Below are positions 32,071 to 44,204 of a stretch of 64,000 nucleotides of DNA, piece after piece (the stretch's first letter is position 1; each line of letters opens with the position of its first letter). The stretch covers positions 10,489,731 through 10,553,730 of the forward strand of contig CM067302.1 in assembly GCA_034231615.1 (NCBI GenBank). The letters are read 5' to 3'. The position numbers and the translations under genes are program-made. The notes beneath the pieces were generated by a model. That model did not search any database and had not been told where the DNA came from. It saw only the letters and a list, made by a program, of their open reading frames with translations. The stretch is from Meghimatium bilineatum (taxonomy: Eukaryota; Mollusca; Gastropoda; Stylommatophora; Philomycidae).

Positions 32071-35000
32071 TACACAGGGAGTCAGATAAACTCTAACCCT
32101 GATCATTGTCCTAACTGTCAATGTTGGGCACACACAGGGAGTCAGATAAGCTTCAACCCTGATCATTGTCCTAACTGTCAATGTTGGGCACACACAGGGA
32201 GTCAGATAAGCTTCAAACATGATCATTGTCCTAACTGTCAATGTTGGACACACACAGGGAGTCAGATAAGCTTCAACCCTGATCATTGTCCTAACTGTCA
32301 ATGTTGGACACACACAGGGAGTCAGATAAGCTTCAACCCTGATCATTGTCCTAACTGTCAATGTTGGACACACACAGGGAGTCAGATAAGCTTCAAACAT
32401 GATCACGATCCTGTCAATGTTGGGCACACAGGGAGTCAGATAAGCTTCAAACATGATCATTGTCCTAACTGTCAATGTTGGACACACAGGGAGTCAGATA
32501 AGCTTCAACCCTGATCATTGTCCTAACTGTCAATGTTGGACACACAGGGAGTCAGATAAGCTTCAAACATGATCATTGTCCTAACTGTCAATGTTGGACA
32601 CACAGGGAGTCAGATAAGCTTCAAACATGATCATTGTCCTAACTGTCAATGTTGGACACACAGGGAGTCAGATAAGCTTCAAACATGATCATTGTCCTAA
32701 CTGTCAATGTTGGACACACACAGGGAGTCAGATAAGCTTCAAACATGATCACGATCCTGTCAATGTTGGGCACACAGGGAGTCAGATAAGCTTCAAACAT
32801 GATCATTGTCCTAACTGTCAATGTTGGACACACAGGGAGTCAGATAAGCTTCAACCCTGATCATTGTCCTAACTGTCAATGTTGGACACACAGGGAGTCA
32901 GATAAGCTTCAAACATGATCATTGTCCTAACTGTCAATGTTGGACACACAGGGAGTCAGATAAGCTTCAAACATGATCATTGTCCTAACTGTCAATGTTG
33001 GACACACACAGGGAGTCAGATAAGCTTCAAACATGATCATTGTCCTAACTGTCAATGTTGGACACACACAGGGAGTCAGATAAGCTTCAACCCTGATCAT
33101 TGTCCTAACTGTCAATGTTGGACACACACAGGGAGTCAGATAAGCTTCAACCCTGATCATTGTCCTAACTGTCAATGTTGGGCACACACAGGGAGTCAGA
33201 TAAGCTCCAAACATGATCATTGTCCTAACTGTCAATGTTGGGCACACAGGGAGTCAGATAAGCTTCAAACATGATCATTGTCCTAACTGTCAATGTTGGA
33301 CACACACAGGGAGTCAGATAAGCTTCAAACATGATCACGATCCTGTCAATGTTGGGCACACAGGGAGTCAGATAAGCTTCAAACATGATCATTGTCCTAA
33401 CTGTCAATGTTGGGCACACAGGGAGTCAGATAAGCTTCAAACATGATCATTGTCCTAACTGTCAATGTTGGACACACACAGGGAGTCAGATAAGCTTCAA
33501 CCCTGATCATTGTCCTAACTGTCAATGTTGGACACACACAGGGAGTCAGATAAGCTTCAACCCTGATCATTGTCCTAACTGTCAATGTTGGACACACAGG
33601 GAGTCAGATAAGCTTCAAACATGATCATTGTCCTAACTGTCAATGTTGGACACACAGGGAGTCAGATAAGCTTCAAACATGATCATTGTCCTAACTGTCA
33701 ATGTTGGACACACACAGGGAGTCAGATAAGCTTCAACCCTGATCATTGTCCTAACTGTCAATGTTGGACACACAGGGAGTCAGATAAGCTTCAAACATGA
33801 TCATTGTCCTAACTGTCAATGTTGGACACACACAGGGAGTCAGATAAGCTTCAACCCTGATCATTGTCCTAACTGTCAATGTTGGACACACAGGGAGTCA
33901 GATAAGCTTCAACCCTGATCATTGTCCTAACTGTCAATGTTGGGCACACACAGGGAGTCAGATAAGCTCCAAACATGATCATTGTCCTAACTGTCAATGT
34001 TGGGCACACAGGGAGTCAGATAAGCTTCAAACATGATCACGATCCTGTCAATGTTGGGCACACAGGGAGTCAGATAAGCTTCAAACATGATCATTGTCCT
34101 AACTGTCAATGTTGGACACACACAGGGAGTCAGATAAGCTTCAAACATGATCACGATCCTGTCAATGTTGGGCACACAGGGAGTCAGATAAGCTTCAAAC
34201 ATGATCATTGTCCTAACTGTCAATGTTGGGCACACAGGGAGTCAGATAAGCTTCAAACATGATCATTGTCCTAACTGTCAATGTTGGACACACACAGGGA
34301 GTCAGATAAGCTTCAACCCTGATCATTGTCCTAACTGTCAATGTTGGACACACAGGGAGTCAGATAAGCTTCAAACATGATCATTGTCCTAACTGTCAAT
34401 GTTGGACACACAGGGAGTCAGATAAGCTTCAAACATGATCATTGTCCTAACTGTCAATGTTGGACACACAGGGAGTCAGATAAGCTTCAAACATGATCAT
34501 TGTCCTAACTGTCAATGTTGGACACACACAGGGAGTCAGATAAGCTTCAACCCTGATCATTGTCCTAACTGTCAATGTTGGACACACAGGGAGTCAGATA
34601 AGCTTCAAACATGATCATTGTCCTAACTGTCAATGTTGGACACACACAGGGAGTCAGATAAGCTTCAAACATGATCATTGTCCTAACTGTCAATGTTGGA
34701 CACACAGGGAGTCAGATAAGCTTCAAACATGATCATTGTCCTAACTGTCAATGTTGGACACACAGGGAGTCAGATAAGCTTCAAACATGATCATTGTCCT
34801 AACTGTCAATGTTGGACACACAGGGAGTCAGATAAGCTCCAACCATGATCATTGTCCTAACTGTCAATGTTGGGCACACAGGGAGTCAGATAAGCTTCAA
34901 ACATGATCATTGTCCTAACTGTCAATGTTGGACACACAGGGAGTCAGATAAGCTTCAAACATGATCATTGTCCTAACTGTCAATGTTGGACACACAGGGA

Positions 35001-36336
35001 GTCAGATAAGCTTCAAACATGATCATTGTCCTAACTGTCAATGTTGGACACACACAGGGAGTCAGATAAGCTTCAAACATGATCATTGTCCTAACTGTCA
35101 ATGTTGGGCACACACAGGGAGTCAGATAAGCTTCAAACATGATCATTGTCCTAACTGTCAATGTTGGACACACAGGGAGTCAGATAAGCTTCAAACATGA
35201 TCATTGTCCTAACTGTCAATGTTGGACACACAGGGAGTCAGATAAGCTTCAAACATGATCATTGTCCTAACTGTCAATGTTGGACACACACAGGGAGTCA
35301 GATAAGCTTCAAACATGATCATTGTCCTAACTGTCAATGTTGGGCACACACAGGGAGTCAGATAAGCTTCAAACATGATCATTGTCCTAACTGTCAATGT
35401 TGGACACACACAGGGAGTCAGATAAGCTCCAAACATGATCATTGTCCTAACTGTCAATGTTGGGCACACACAGGGAGTCAGATAAGCTTCAAACATGATC
35501 ATTGTCCTAACTGTCAATGTTGGACACACAGGGAGTCAGATAAGCTTCAAACATGATCATTGTCCTAACTGTCAATGTTGGACACACAGGGAGTCAGATA
35601 AGCTTCAAACATGATCATTGTCCTAACTGTCAATGTTGGACACACAGGGAGTCAGATAAGCTTCAAACATGATCATTGTCCTAACTGTCAATGTTGGACA
35701 CACACAGGGAGTCAGATAAGCTTCAACCCTGATCATTGTCCTAACTGTCAATGTTGGACACACACAGGGAGTCAGATAAGCTCCAAACATGATCACGATC
35801 CTGTCAATGTTGGGCACACAGGGAGTCAGATAAGCTTCAAACATGATCATTGTCCTAACTGTCAATGTTGGACACACACAGGGAGTCAGATAAGCTTCAA
35901 CCCTGATCATTGTCCTAACTGTCAATGTTGGACACACAGGGAGTCAGATAAGCTTCAAACATGATCACGATCCTGTCAATGTTGGGCACACAGGGAGTCA
36001 GATAAGCTTCAAACATGATCATTGTCCTAACTGTCAATGTTGGACACACAGGGAGTCAGATAAGCTTCAAACATGATCACGATCCTGTCAATGTTGGGCA
36101 CACAGGGAGTCAGATAAGCTCCAACCATGATCATTGTCCTAACTGTCAATGTTGGACACACACAGGGAGTCAGATAAGCTTCAACCCTGATCATTGTCCT
36201 AACTGTCAATGTTGGACACACACAGGGAGTCAGATAAGCTTCAACCCTGATCATTGTCCTAACTGTCAATGTTGGACACACACAGGGAGTCAGATAAGCT
36301 TCAAACATGATCATTGTCCTAACTGTCAATGTTGGG
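32071..36336. repeat. Large satellite-like array, 60/58/52-bp units, about 73 copies
   Basis: Core ctaactgtcaatgttggaca, then cacacagggagtcagataag and cttcaa(acat/ccct)gatcattgtc. The 60 and 58-bp forms differ by one ca; the 52-bp form has gatcacgatcctgtcaatg. Order of variants recurs in large blocks (32627-32860 against 33213-33446, offset 586 bp). Nearly every unit has an aagctt site. Reading frames on both strands are repeat artefacts. Confidence 0.97.
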
Positions 36337-36412
36337 CAGACATGGAGGTTGTTGGGCAGACATGGAGGTTGTTGGGCAGACATGGAGGTTGTTGGGCAGA
36401 CATGGAGGTGTG
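36337..36412. repeat. Minisatellite, 20-bp unit, 4 copies
   Basis: Unit gggcagacatggaggttgtt, beginning exactly where the 58/60-bp array stops (atgttgggca is shared). Confidence 0.93.
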
Positions 36413-36744
36413 GTGACAAGCTGTGTTCAGGATATGACAATTTTCAGGGAGTACCCAGAATCAGTCAAAACATGTTAGTCCTGCATAATTGGAGAACTAA
36501 ATTCAATGGTGGGGAATGCATAGCTGACTGATCCACCTATACCAGTGACCAAGGTCCCATGGTCCTGAACTGGGTTACTATAGACACCTGACAGGAAGGA
36601 TGTTTGGCAGGAGGAATTGAAGACCATGATTCCACCATTGCATGTTGCGGATAGAAAGCCACAAAATCCATAGAATTTACCTCCTCTAACTAGGATACTT
36701 GTTCTCAAATCATTGTACAGAGTTGAGATTCAGTCTTCTGTGTA
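36413..36744. other. Unique intergenic stretch between arrays
   Basis: No gene recognised on either strand. Short frames have no recognisable motifs. Confidence 0.5.
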
Positions 36745-37180
36745 TGAAGTAAGTGTCTAGAAAAACCAGCACAGTGCACATAGGAAGTAAGTGTCTAGAG
36801 AAACCAGCACAGTGCACATAGGAAGTAAGTGTCTAGAGAAACCAGCACAGTGCACATAGGAAGTAAGTGTCTAGAGAAACCAGCACAGTGCACATAGGAA
36901 GTAAGAGTCTAGAGAAACCAGCACAGTGCACATAGGAAGTAAGTGTCTAGAGAAACCAGCACAGTGCACATATGAAGTAAGTGTCTAGAGAAACCAGCAC
37001 AGTGCACATAGGAAGTAAGTGTCTAGAGAAACCAGCACAGTGCACATAGGAAGTAAGTGTCTAGAGAAAACAGCACAGTGCACATAGGAAGTAAGTGTCT
37101 AGAGAAACCAGCACAGTGCACACAGGAAGTAAGTGTCTAGAGAAACCAGCACAGTGCACATAGGAAGTAAGAGCTAATCA
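36745..37180. repeat. Minisatellite, 38-bp unit, about 11 copies
   Basis: Core gaagtaagtgtctagagaaa followed by ccagcacagtgcacatag. The last copy runs into aagtaagagctaatcactc, which also flanks the family B copy near 22010; the array seems to have grown from that dispersed repeat. Confidence 0.93.
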
Positions 37181-37304
37181 CTCATAGTTCTTGGCAATCA
37201 ACACAACAACAAACACCTACTCCCGGTAGAAGGCTTCTTAGTGCATGAAACTTACAGTTGTTTCCTTCTGGATATAATCAAGATCTGAAGAAATCTCCCC
37301 TTTG

Positions 37305-37525
37305 CAAATTCAGTTCTCCATTCAACAAAGAATTCAGTTCTCCATTCAATGAAGAATTCAGTTCTCCATCCAACAAAGAATTCAGTTTTCCATTCAACAA
37401 AGAATTTGGTTCTCCATTGAACAATGAATTCGGTTCTCCATTGAACAAAGAATTTGGTTCTCCATTGAACAAAGAATTCAGTTCTCCATTCAACAAAGAG
37501 TTCAGTTCTCCATTCAATGAAAGAA
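37305..37525. repeat. Minisatellite, 24-bp unit, about 9 copies
   Basis: Core aattcagttctccattcaac plus aaag. It is open in several frames on both strands because 24 is divisible by 3. Confidence 0.93.
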
Positions 37526-37539
37526 GTATTACAATCATT

Positions 37540-37740
37540 AAACGTCAAAGAGGGCTGGCTCAAAAATAACAACAAAACAAGAAAGCTGTACTTTTTTGGT
37601 CATCTAAACAGACATAACAGCATGGAAAGATTAATAGCAGAAGGCAGAGTAAATGACAGCAGAGGAATCTGTACTCCCATGTCATCGTACTCCCTGCAAC
37701 ACTCACAGGACAAGAATATCCTCATTGAAATTTAGTGCAT
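37540..37740 (+). mobile_element. LINE C-terminal fragment
   Basis: Reads KLYFFGHLNRHNSMERLIAE, resembling the LINE GH--R---ME--I-EG segment (compare RHDGMERVLLEG at 27830-28050). Short remnant. Confidence 0.6.
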
Positions 37741-38255
37741 GACAGAACATGAGGAGATTAAAAGAGTTAAGCCAACTGACTAAACTCCTACGTAGGCCAC
37801 ACAAGTCGACGATGGATAAACATTATATCTGACTGTTTAAATATGTCCCTGGAGGAGGCAGGTCAACTCGCCCAAGATCGTGAGATGTTCAGAAGGTTCA
37901 TAAAGAAGACTATGTTGTGGAAAGAATATTTCACATGATGATGATTGCTCGTAATCTCTGGTGACAGAAATCCTACAATCCCCAACACTCACACTTTCAC
38001 AAAATGCTTGTGCCTGGACAGCAGAGAAATCCTACATTCTTATAGAGATTTTAAAATATATTACGCCTGCATAGGAAAACCATTATGAATGAACATGACA
38101 AGTTAATAATTTGACCACTTACTATTTGTTAATATTGAGACCAACACTCCCTCTAATTTTTAACTAATGTGGGCAAATCTTAAGGTGTCTGAGCAGTGAA
38201 AATTTTCCTGCGAATAGGTTTGTAGATTAGAGAGAATATTGATTGGGACCATTGA
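37741..38255. other. Intergenic, no gene seen
   Basis: AT-rich with no splice-bounded open frame that I would defend. Confidence 0.5.
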
Positions 38256-38257
38256 AT

Positions 38258-38612
38258 GTTAGTTAATCACTAACTGCTAGTTAACAATGGGATTACTAAC
38301 TGCTAGTTAACAATGGGATTACTAACTGCTAGTTAACAATGGGATTACTAACTGCTAGTTAACAATGGGATTACTAACTGCTAGTTAATAATGGGATTAC
38401 TAACTGCTAGTTAACAATGGGATTACTAACTGCTAGTTAATAATGGGATTACTAACTGCTAGTTAACAATGGGATTACTAACTGCTAGTTAATAATGGGA
38501 TTACTAACTGCTAGTTAACAATGGGATTACTAACTGCTAGTTAATAATGGGATTACTAACTGCTAGTTAACAATGGGATTACTAACTGCTAGTTAATAAT
38601 GGCATCACTAAC
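38258..38612. repeat. Minisatellite, 26-bp unit, about 13 copies
   Basis: Core gggattactaactgctagtt plus aacaat/aataat. The two variants alternate in the second half, suggesting a dimeric (52-bp) repeat. Confidence 0.95.
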
Positions 38613-39094
38613 TGAAAGTTAAAAAGTGAATGAGCAGGAGACTGCAAGCAAAACTGTGTACATATGGTAAGTGAATATTAAAAACATAAAAATGGGTTAA
38701 ATTAGTTTTACATAGAAAAGAACGCAGAATTGATGTTTCGATCAAAAGAACATGTAAAATCATGTAGACAGATAAACACATTACACACGCACACACACAC
38801 ATATATATCTATATCTACCTCTTTGCTCACCTTCTCTCTCTCTCTCTTTAACATAATTGATAAACTATAAAGAAAAACTATCAAGATGATGATGATGATG
38901 TTCCTCTTTCACAAAGATAAACATGGCATGATAAACAATAAATGTGGTGAGCAAGTAGAAAAACAACAAAACATTTGTAATTGTCTAATTTGGTTTGTGA
39001 GTTCGTATGTGTCCGATCCGTGCCACGAAAGTTCCACCGCAGTGCACACAGAAGGTTGGGGTTGGAGAGCCCTTGGATCTGCCCACCCATTTTG

Positions 39095-39445
39095 AATTAC
39101 TCAGGCCACCCATTGACTAAACTGCTACTGAAGCCACCCATTGACTGCCATTCAAGCGACCCATCGACTAAACTGCTACTCAGGCCACCTATTGACTAAA
39201 CTGCTACTCAGGCCACCTATTGACTAAACTGCTACTCAGGCCACCTATTGACTAAACTGCTACTCAGGCCACCTATTGACTGCCACTCAAGCCACCCATA
39301 GACTGCCACTCAAGCCACCCATTGACTAGACTGCTACTCAAGCCACCTATTGACTAGACTGCTACTCAGGCCACCCATTGACTGCCACTCAAGCCACCTA
39401 TTGACTAGACTGCTACTCAAGCCACCAATTGACTAGACTGCTACA
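39095..39445. repeat. Minisatellite, 28-bp and 23-bp units
   Basis: Unit actaaactgctactcaggcc plus acctattg, mixed with the shorter actgccactcaagccaccca form. Confidence 0.9.
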
Positions 39446-39639
39446 TCAAAGAATGTAGTGATGTAATAGGAGTTATTGTGAATTTGACATTTTTTTTTTA
39501 AAGTGAATGAATTTGACTTTCTTCTGTCATTTACTGCAATTATGACTGTCAAATTTCCTGTTTAGTATAACTAATATCTCACTAGCAAGAACACCAGGAG
39601 AGCCATATAGTTTTTGCTAATTCACTTCATACTTTTCTT

Positions 39640-39905
39640 GATTCTTGATTAGAAAACTCGCCTCACAGCACGTGGGGCATTCCCATAAGTGCTCCGCCCT
39701 CTGTTCCAGCAGCCATTCGACTCGATGGTGTTTCTAGTCCAATGCAGCCGAAACAGACGTCGACATCAGGGCACAACTCTGGCCCTTGCGACAGGTTTCT
39801 TTGTTGTTCCACCCACCCAGGTTGTACCCGTACCTAGTTCAAACACAACGTCGGCCTATCGAAATAACATGGTGACTGTTATCGAAGGTTACGACTACAG
39901 GATTG
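39640..39905 (-). mobile_element. LINE 3' end fragment (CxxC-tail family)
   Basis: Minus strand reads EWLLEQRAEHLWECPTCCEA near 39655-39720, the same C-terminus as 60440-60640. Next to it on the plus strand is a family B copy, in the same linkage as at 60290. Confidence 0.75.
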
Positions 39906-40035
39906 TATAGATGCCATGAAGCTTCTATAAGAAGATAACCTCAATATAAAGGCATGTCATCTACTAAGGTTTTCTGTTGCATGGTTGGTTTGTCTAGTGA
40001 GCCATTGGTGAGACCCACATACACAACCTTGATGC
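39906..40035 (-). mobile_element. Dispersed repeat family B, minus orientation
   Basis: tgccatgaagcttctataag, aaggcatgtcatctactaag and gttttctgttgcatggttgg match 62505-62625 closely and 60290-60430 in reverse. Confidence 0.75.
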
Positions 40036-40580
40036 GCTTCATACTTTTCTCCCTGGCTTGAGCTCTAGAGAGGTCACTCTATTCTATTTCCGAACAAGGA
40101 AATATCTTAGAAGCTGGCAGGTTATGGGCTTACGTCCACCCGATGTGGTAGTAGGGCACCACAGTTATAAACTTTGATTAAGGAAACCCAGATCATCTGC
40201 ACAAAATACTATAAATGCCATCACTCGAGAATAAATCCCTGAAATCATAGCAGTCGCTGCTTACTCTCATGACCAAGACACCAAATATGTGGTCTCTAGT
40301 GACACCAGTTGTCGATAAATTAATATATTAAATCTGTTGATACCTATTGTCTGGTGACTTCATTTCCGAACCCTCACACGTCATCGTAGGAGGGGAACAA
40401 TTAAGTCAGTAATTATATGAAAACTCTGTTCTTTCCTAGAAGAAGGGTCTACATTTCACACTTTTTAAGAAAATGGGATTGCTATATGGCAATTAACTAC
40501 TATCATTTCCAACATGCATTGGAAAAATATGGGAAACATTAAAATTCTACAAATTTTCCCCCCAAAATGTAAAAATATGT
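40036..40580. other. Intergenic, no gene seen
   Basis: Unique AT-rich sequence with no convincing open frame. Confidence 0.5.
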
Positions 40581-40583
40581 GTA

Positions 40584-41435
40584 TACAGTTGATGTCCCAT
40601 AATGTTGATGTCCCATAAAGTTGATGTCTCATAAAGTTGATGTCCCATAAAGTTGATGTCTCATAATGTTGATGTCTCATAAAGTTGATGTCTCATAAAG
40701 TTGATGTCTCATAATGTTGATGTCTCATAAAGTTGATGTCTCATAAAGTTGATGTCTCATAATGTTGATGTCTCATAATGTTGATGTCTCATAAAGTTGA
40801 TGTCTCATAATGTTGATGTCTCATAAAGTTGATGTCTCATAAAGTTGATGTCTCATAAAGTTGATGTCTCATAATGTTGATGTCCCATAATGTTGATGTC
40901 CCATAAAGTTGATGTCTCATAAAGTTGATGTCCCATAAAGTTGATGTCTCATAAAGTTGATGTCTCATAATGTTGATGTCTCATAATGTTGATGTCTCAT
41001 AAAGTTGATGTCTCATAATGTTGATGTCCCATAATGTTGATGTCCCATAATGTTGATGTCTCATAAAGTTGATGTCCCATAATGTTGATGTCCCATAAAG
41101 TTGATGTCTCATAAAGTTGATGTCTCATAATGTTGATGTCCCATAATGTTGATGTCTCATAATGTTGATGTCTCATAATGTTGATGTCTCATAAAGTTGA
41201 TGTCTCATAATGTTGATGTCTCATAATGTTGATGTCTCATAAAGTTGATGTCTCATAATGTTGATGTCCCATAATGTTGATGTCTCATAATGTTGATGTC
41301 TCATAAAGTTGATGTCTCATAAAGTTGATGTCTCATAAAGTTGATGTCCCATAATGTTGATGTCTCATAAAGTTGATGTCCCATAATGTTGATGTCTCAT
41401 AAAGTTGATGTCTCATAAAGTTGATGCTCTATAAA
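40584..41435. repeat. Minisatellite, 16-bp unit, about 53 copies
   Basis: Unit gttgatgtctcataaa with taatg/taaag and tccc/tctc variants. Confidence 0.97.
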
Positions 41436-41454
41436 GTCCCATAAGGATGATGGT

Positions 41455-41815
41455 GAGAAGAGCAGAACACCTACAAAATCATAGTTATAGTAAAGATTTC
41501 AACACTTCTCCAAACCCATTCTTGTGTGCACCACAGTCTGCCATATTGGATATGAAAACTTCTACATTGGTTAAATGATGCATCATGCATGTACATGAGA
41601 TCTTTGTCTTTCCATGCATATGGTCTTTGTCATCTTTATATGTGGCATGGAAACAGGCCAATATTTGAAGTAGTGGTAACACATGCTCATGAATAGCAGC
41701 ACCTCTCATGATTTCTTTTGTCAACACTTGGCCAGCAGGAGCAACATCAATATAAAAAAGTCAGGTGTGGTTCGAGAGATACATGTTACTTACACCTAAG
41801 TTGTTTGAGCTATCA
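41455..41815 (-). other. Unrecognised open segment
   Basis: Minus strand is open for about 80 codons (41485-41727), including AAIHEHVLPLLQILACFHAT and CTCMMHHLTNVEVFI. Upstream it continues (YIDVAPAGQ) to a stop. It is not repeat-driven and lies next to a LINE-derived array, so a transposon-encoded or captured fragment is as likely as a host exon. Confidence 0.25.
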
Positions 41816-41835
41816 TCACATTTCTCTCTGATGCT

Positions 41836-42200
41836 ATGTTGCCTCTTTGTAGTAGCACTCTGCATGCAGTACAATCTTCTACGAAGTTCTCCAACAAACT
41901 TGGATCAGTCCTAAAAAATCATTTAAGGATGCCTCTTTGTATAAGCACTCTCCATGCAGTACAATCTTCTACCAAGTTCTCCAACAAACTTGGATCAGTC
42001 CTAAAAAATCATTTAAGGATGCCTCTTTGTATAAGCACTCTCCATGCAGTACAATCTTCTACCAAGTTCTCCAACAAACTTGGATCAGTCCTAAAAAAAT
42101 CATTTAAGGATGCCTCTTTGTATAAGCACTCTCCATGCAGTACAATCTTCTTCAACAAGTTCTACAACATACTTGGATCAATCCTAAAAATCATTCAAAG
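41836..42200. repeat. Tandem repeat, about 90-bp unit, 4 copies, LINE-tail derived
   Basis: Core gcctctttgtataagcactc, then tccaacaaacttggatcagt. On the minus strand each unit reads DPSLLENLVEDCTAWRVLIQ, which resembles the LINE C-terminus DP--WE-LAEDRTAWR-L, so the unit is probably an amplified retrotransposon tail. Confidence 0.85.
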
Positions 42201-42314
42201 ATGCTGCACAAATGAGCTAAAAATGTAATTTTGGGTATATCATTTGATTTAATGCTGGGTGAAACCTCACCAACTGTGGGACGCTGTCGTTAGATCACCC
42301 CCTAACCCATAACA

Positions 42315-42452
42315 ACATTAAAATAAAGTAGAAATGAATGGTACATGATAAAATAAAGTAGAAATGAATGGTACGTGATAAAATAAAGTAGAAATGAATG
42401 GTACGTGATAAAATAAAGTAGAAATGAATGGTACGTGATAAAATAAAAAATA
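42315..42452. repeat. Minisatellite, 30-bp unit, about 4.5 copies
   Basis: Core aaaataaagtagaaatgaat plus ggtacgtgat. Confidence 0.92.
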
Positions 42453-42809
42453 TCTTTATACAATCTGCATCAGATTGAACATAGGACACACATGAATTCA
42501 TATTAATATTGCTCATAAAAATTGAAATGGTTTTAACAGCACTAATGTATGAGATAAAACACCATATCACTGAGCACAAATCAGGTGATTGACCGGATTT
42601 CATTGATACGGGAGAAAATTTGTGTGGTCACTATATACTAACAACGAGTGTTATTTAACCCTTAGTAGACCAGGGACATATATGGAAAAACGGCAAATAG
42701 GTTGTCGCTTGGTCCACGAGGAGTTAAAGCCATCCTCCTACCAACATTATCTTCATATCAATAATATGGGTGCTATGATTGCAGTCCAACCCCCCATTTC
42801 GCTAATTAG

Positions 42810-42990
42810 TGCCTACCTGTGTGATTATTTCCCTTGTCTATGTTTATCAATTTATGTTTATCATTTATTGATTTAAATATAATTATATTTAGGGTTAGAT
42901 ATGTAAAACATAGCTAACCCTAACTTCTAACCGCAACCCTAAAAAATGAATATTTCAAGTAATTATTGATTATTTATTGATATATTTGGA
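42810..42990. mobile_element. Possible second foldback element related to 12819-13075
   Basis: Shares gattatttcccttgtct, tttatcatttattgattt and ttagggtt with the 12.8-kb element, and has a telomere-like centre (tagggtta... ctaaccctaa). The arms are shorter and more decayed. Confidence 0.5.
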
Positions 42991-43224
42991 TCAATTAACC
43001 AGAAAATACATAGGTAGGCAGTAATGGGGAAACAAGAACGAAACCGGAGGTTCGACTGCGATTATAGTACCATAATATGTTACCAATATCAACACTGGAC
43101 AGTCCTATCCAGACATACAAATACAATAAAAACAGAGATGATTGACTTGTCTCTCCATAGAATACAGTGTGCACACCCACTACCAATATTAAATGTTAAT
43201 ATTTCCTCATCCATATTCGTTGGT

Positions 43225-44030
43225 TTGTTTATGGTCGCCTCCTACAGCTCACAAATACATGCATATATCACACAATGGAATTGGGTCAAAGGGCATGAGT
43301 CCATGGACCGCTGGATCAGCAACCAGCCATGGTTACCTCGTACAGCTCACAAACACATGCATATATCACACAATGGCATTGGGTCAAAGGGCATGAGTCC
43401 ATGGACCGATGGATCAGCAACCAGCCATGGTTATCTCGTACAGTTCACAAACACATACATATATCACACAATGGCATTGGGTCAAAATGCATGAGCCCAT
43501 GGACCGCTGGATCAGCAACCAACCATGGTTACTTCCTACAGCTCACAAACACATACATATATCACACAATGGCATTGGGTCAAAGGGCATGAGCCCATGG
43601 ACCGCTGGATCAGCAACCAGCCATGGTTATCTCGTACAGTTCACAAACACATACATATATCACACAATGGCATTGGGTCAAAGGGCATGAGTCCATGGAC
43701 CGATGGATCAGCAACCAGCCATGGTTATCTCGTACAGTTCACAAACACATACATATATCACACAATGGCATTGGGTCAAAATGCATGAGCTCATGGACCG
43801 CTGGATCAGCAACCAGCCATGGTTACCTCGTACAGCTCACAAACACATGCATATATCACACAATGGCATTGGGTCAAAGGGCATGAGCCCATGGACCGCT
43901 GGATCAGCAACCAGCCATGGTTACCTCGTACAGCTCACAAACACATGCATATATCACACAATGGCATTGGGTCAAAATGCATGAGTCCATGGACCGCTGG
44001 ATCAGCAACCAGCCATGGTTACCTCCTATA
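43225..44030. repeat. Tandem repeat, 98-bp unit, about 8 copies
   Basis: Blocks ccatggttacctcgtacagc, tcacaaacacatgcatatat, cacaatggcattgggtcaaa and gggcatgagtccatggaccg. Part of the unit is the reverse complement of 62037-62090 (tccatgggctcatgcccttt), so it derives from a dispersed element. Since 98 is not a multiple of 3, the frames shift from unit to unit. Confidence 0.95.
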
Positions 44031-44147
44031 TATAAACCATTCAATTTTTAGAGCAGTGAAAAATAATCTAAAACATCGTCTGATAATGTTCGGAGACATA
44101 ATGCAACACTGTTGCCTCGATGATGACAACGAATGTCAACATCATGT

Positions 44148-44202
44148 GACATTCCCCAATGAAGTGACATTCCCCAATGAAGTGACATTTCACACCTGTG
44201 AC
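44148..44202. repeat. Short repeat, 18-bp unit, about 3 copies
   Basis: gtgacattccccaatgaa repeated inside or at the edge of the mariner remnant. Confidence 0.85.
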
Positions 44203-44204
44203 AA

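Noticed and set aside
32627..36440. Many frames of 64-137 codons on both strands
   Set aside because: They come from the 58/60/52-bp array; the 58-bp and 52-bp units break the frame every few copies.
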